Assembly: GCA_004356105.1 (NCBI GenBank)
Contig: SMYC01000105.1
Coordinates: 1 to 64,000, forward strand
DNA: 64,000 nt
Source of the DNA: Acidobacteriota bacterium
GTDB lineage: Bacteria; Acidobacteriota; Vicinamibacteria; Marinacidobacterales; SMYC01
Reading direction: 5' to 3'
Part shown: positions 62,074-64,000 of the stretch, in pieces
How the letters are laid out: each line of letters begins with the position of its first letter
Position numbering within the stretch: position 1 is the first letter of the stretch
Translations under genes and position numbers: made by a program
The notes under the pieces: generated by a model
What the model was told of the DNA's origin: nothing
What the model saw: only the letters and a program-made list of their open reading frames with translations
The model's database searches: none

Positions 62074-63792
62074 ATGTCCACAAATTTGATCGAGCCCCAT
62101 GGCGGGAGTCTCGTCGACCTCATCGTCACGCCGGAGCGACAGGAAGAAATCAAAACGGAATCTCGGGACTGGCCGTCCTGGGATCTCACACCTCGCCAGC
62201 TTTGCGACCTCGAGCTTCTGCTCAATGGCGGCTTCTCGCCGCTGAACGGTTTTCTCGGCCGCGCCGACTATGACGGCGTGTGCGCCGACATGCGGCTCGC
62301 GAACGGCACCCTCTGGCCCATACCCATCACCTTGGACCTGCCCGAAGCTCTCGCGAAAGGGCTCTCTTCGGGGTCCAAGCTCGCGCTTCGCGATCCCGAA
62401 GGCGTGATGCTGGCCGTGCTTCACGTCGAAGACGTCTGGCAACCGAACCGAGAGAAAGAAGTCGAGTCGGTATTCGGAACGACGAATCGCGACCATCCCG
62501 CGGTCGCTTACACGCTCGACCAAGCCAACCCCTGCTACGTTGGCGGGCGCCTCGAAGGCCTACAGCTTCCGAGCCACTACGACTTTCGCGCGATACGCGC
62601 AACGCCCAAGCGGCTGCGCGAAGAGTTCACGCGCCTCGGTTGGAGGAAGGTCGTTGCCTTCCAAACGAGAAACCCCATGCACCGCGCCCATCACGAGCTC
62701 ACCCTCAGAGCGGCGAAAGAGGTCGGGGCGAACTTGCTGATCCACCCCGTCGTGGGGATGACCAAGCCCGGCGATCTCGACCACTACACGCGCGTGCGCT
62801 GCTACCAGGCGATTTCGGCGCACTATCCGACCAACACCGCGCACCTTTCGCTGCTGCCTCTTGCGATGCGCATGGGCGGCCCGCGCGAAGCGGTCTGGCA
62901 CGCGATCATCCGGAAGAATTACGGATGCACGCATCTCATCGTCGGCCGGGACCACGCCGGACCAGGAAGCGATTCGAGCGGCAAGCCCTTTTACGGCCCC
63001 TACGACGCGCAGGAGCTTCTGCAAAAGCACGAAGAAGAGCTCGGGGTCGCGATGGTGCCGTTCAAGATGATGGTCTATCTCGAGGACAAAGACACGTACA
63101 TGCCGCAGGACGAAGTGCCCGAAGGCGCCCGCGTTTCCAGCATCTCTGGAACGGAGCTGCGGGAGCGCCTCGCGACGGGGAAGGACTTGCCGGAATGGTT
63201 CACGTTTCCAGAAGTGGCCACGGAGCTCCGACGCACCCATCCTCCCCGAAAGCAGCAAGGTCTCACCGTGTTCTTCACGGGCCTCTCGGGCTCGGGGAAA
63301 TCCACCGTCGCGAACGTGCTGCTCGTGAAGCTTCTCGAAATGGGCGGACGGCCGGTCACGCTTCTCGACGGCGATATCGTGCGTAAGAACCTGTCCTCGG
63401 AGCTCGGCTTCTCGAAAGAGCATCGCGATATCAACATCCGCCGTATCGGCTATGTCGCTTCCGAGATCACGAAGAACAAAGGCATCGCGATTTGCGCACC
63501 CATAGCCCCTTACGATTCGGTGCGCACGGAAGTCGAAGCCATGATCGCACCGCATGGCGGCTATGTTCTCGTTCACATGTCGACGCCCCTCGAAGTCTGT
63601 GAGAAGCGCGATCGAAAAGGCATGTACGCGAAGGCGCGCCAGGGCATCATCAAGGAGTTCACCGGCATCTCGGATCCTTATGAAGTCCCTGAGAACGCCG
63701 CCATCACGATCGACACGACCGATATCAGCCCTGAAGAGGCGGCCCAAGAGATATTCTTGCATCTCGAGAGCCTCGGGTTCATCGGGGCCTAG
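62074..63792 (+). CDS. Bifunctional ATP sulfurylase/APS kinase
   Basis: 572 residues. Sulfurylase domain (about 1-390): FQTRNPMHRAHHEL (QxRNP and HxxH) and GRDHAGPG. APS kinase domain (about 395-570): Walker A GLSGSGKST and the DGDIVRKNL region. It turns sulfate to APS and then PAPS in the cytoplasm. AAGGAGAAGG sits just before the ATG. The order sulfurylase then kinase is common in Bacteroidota-, Acidobacteria- and cyanobacteria-like Sat-CysC. It precedes a CysQ-like gene that would clear PAP. Confidence 0.95.
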   Translation: MSTNLIEPHGGSLVDLIVTPERQEEIKTESRDWPSWDLTPRQLCDLELLLNGGFSPLNGFLGRADYDGVCADMRLANGTLWPIPITLDLPEALAKGLSSGSKLALRDPEGVMLAVLHVEDVWQPNREKEVESVFGTTNRDHPAVAYTLDQANPCYVGGRLEGLQLPSHYDFRAIRATPKRLREEFTRLGWRKVVAFQTRNPMHRAHHELTLRAAKEVGANLLIHPVVGMTKPGDLDHYTRVRCYQAISAHYPTNTAHLSLLPLAMRMGGPREAVWHAIIRKNYGCTHLIVGRDHAGPGSDSSGKPFYGPYDAQELLQKHEEELGVAMVPFKMMVYLEDKDTYMPQDEVPEGARVSSISGTELRERLATGKDLPEWFTFPEVATELRRTHPPRKQQGLTVFFTGLSGSGKSTVANVLLVKLLEMGGRPVTLLDGDIVRKNLSSELGFSKEHRDINIRRIGYVASEITKNKGIAICAPIAPYDSVRTEVEAMIAPHGGYVLVHMSTPLEVCEKRDRKGMYAKARQGIIKEFTGISDPYEVPENAAITIDTTDISPEEAAQEIFLHLESLGFIGA

Positions 63793-63796
63793 GCAT

Positions 63797-64000
63797 TTGA
63801 GCACGACGCCTATCGAGCGCATCTACGAAGCTCTAGCGGCCGCGGAGAAAGTGCTGTCGGCCTTCACACCCGGCGAAGTCGAAGCGGAAAAAAAAGCTAG
63901 CGGCGATCCGGTCACCGCCGCGGACAACGCCGTTAACGACCTGCTTCACGAGCTTCTACCGCGCGACGGCGAGGGCTGGCTCTCGGAGGAGACGACCGAC
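63797..64000 (+). CDS. CysQ/inositol monophosphatase-family protein, 3' end outside window
   Basis: 68 residues of the N-terminus from a TTG 4 nt after the sulfurylase stop: IERIYEALAAAEKVLSAFTP, SGDPVTAADNAVNDLLHELL and DGEGWLSEETTD. Glu and Asp of SEETTD and the PVTAAD motif are metal ligands of this family. Next to Sat-CysC it most likely acts as PAP phosphatase (CysQ). The rest lies beyond the window. Confidence 0.8.
   Translation, partial: MSTTPIERIYEALAAAEKVLSAFTPGEVEAEKKASGDPVTAADNAVNDLLHELLPRDGEGWLSEETTD

Noticed and set aside
1-64000. CRISPR arrays, insertion-sequence ends, phage genes
   Set aside because: No regular spaced repeats, no complete transposase with terminal inverted repeats and no phage structural genes were seen. 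The Rpn-family gene is the only transposase-like sequence.

Overview
The window reads as a GC-rich (about 60 percent by eye) Gram-negative chromosome segment. The most likely source is Acidobacteriota (Vicinamibacteria or Thermoanaerobaculia-like). This rests on family content, not on a marker gene: DUF1592/DUF1588/DUF1585 and DUF1552 proteins, two VPS10/sortilin-like propeller proteins of about 1,000 residues, many Ser/Thr kinases with TolB/WD40-like propellers or TPRs, M24 and serine-hydrolase exoenzymes, and a TRAP uptake system. No rRNA, convincing tRNA or CRISPR array was seen.

Layout. (1) 1-7.1 kb, plus strand: an exported-protein operon (DUF1592-type, Tat-exported DUF1552, ankyrin, ABM-like) overlapping a ThDP half-enzyme and a DapA-family aldolase. 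(2) 7.1-12.8 kb, minus strand: M20 peptidase stub, SulP transporter, a heavy-metal operon with a CsoR-like operator, and a PQQ-propeller protein. (3) 12.9-18.9 kb: a three-copy repeat, relics, a serine hydrolase and a VPS10-like protein. (4) 18.9-27.2 kb: a hydroxyproline-type catabolic locus (M24 peptidase, Ser-variant proline-racemase family enzyme, aldo/keto reductase, TRAP transporter, DapA-family lyase, SDR) in which dctM, dctQ and the SDR carry frameshifts. (5) 27.2-45.3 kb: an accessory region filled with truncated, inverted and chimeric pieces of Ser/Thr kinase, TolB-propeller and TPR genes. Among them sit intact genes: a PilZ/GIY-YIG-like fusion, an ACT protein, a deaminase, a sulfatase, toxin-antitoxin modules and an uncharacterised two-gene module. 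(6) 46-50.5 kb, minus strand: second VPS10-like protein and a GntP permease. (7) 50.7-62 kb, plus strand: a signalling block with a receiver-DUF4388 protein, a di-iron hydroxylase with a sequestered RBS, a sigma-54 activator with a degenerate GGDEF domain, a double-propeller diguanylate cyclase behind a sigma-54 promoter, a GGDEF-EAL protein and a PilZ protein. (8) 62-64 kb: Sat-CysC and the start of a CysQ-like phosphatase.

How they work together. Region 7 looks like one circuit: a sigma-54 activator that may switch on cyclic-di-GMP synthesis, breakdown and binding genes next to it. Region 4 is a coherent uptake and degradation pathway that appears to be decaying. Region 5 is the most unusual part. 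Several breakpoints fall at equivalent positions in different kinase genes, which suggests repeated recombination among paralogues; assembly error has to be excluded before it is taken as biology. Sulfur genes (SulP, sulfatase, Sat-CysC, CysQ) recur across the window.
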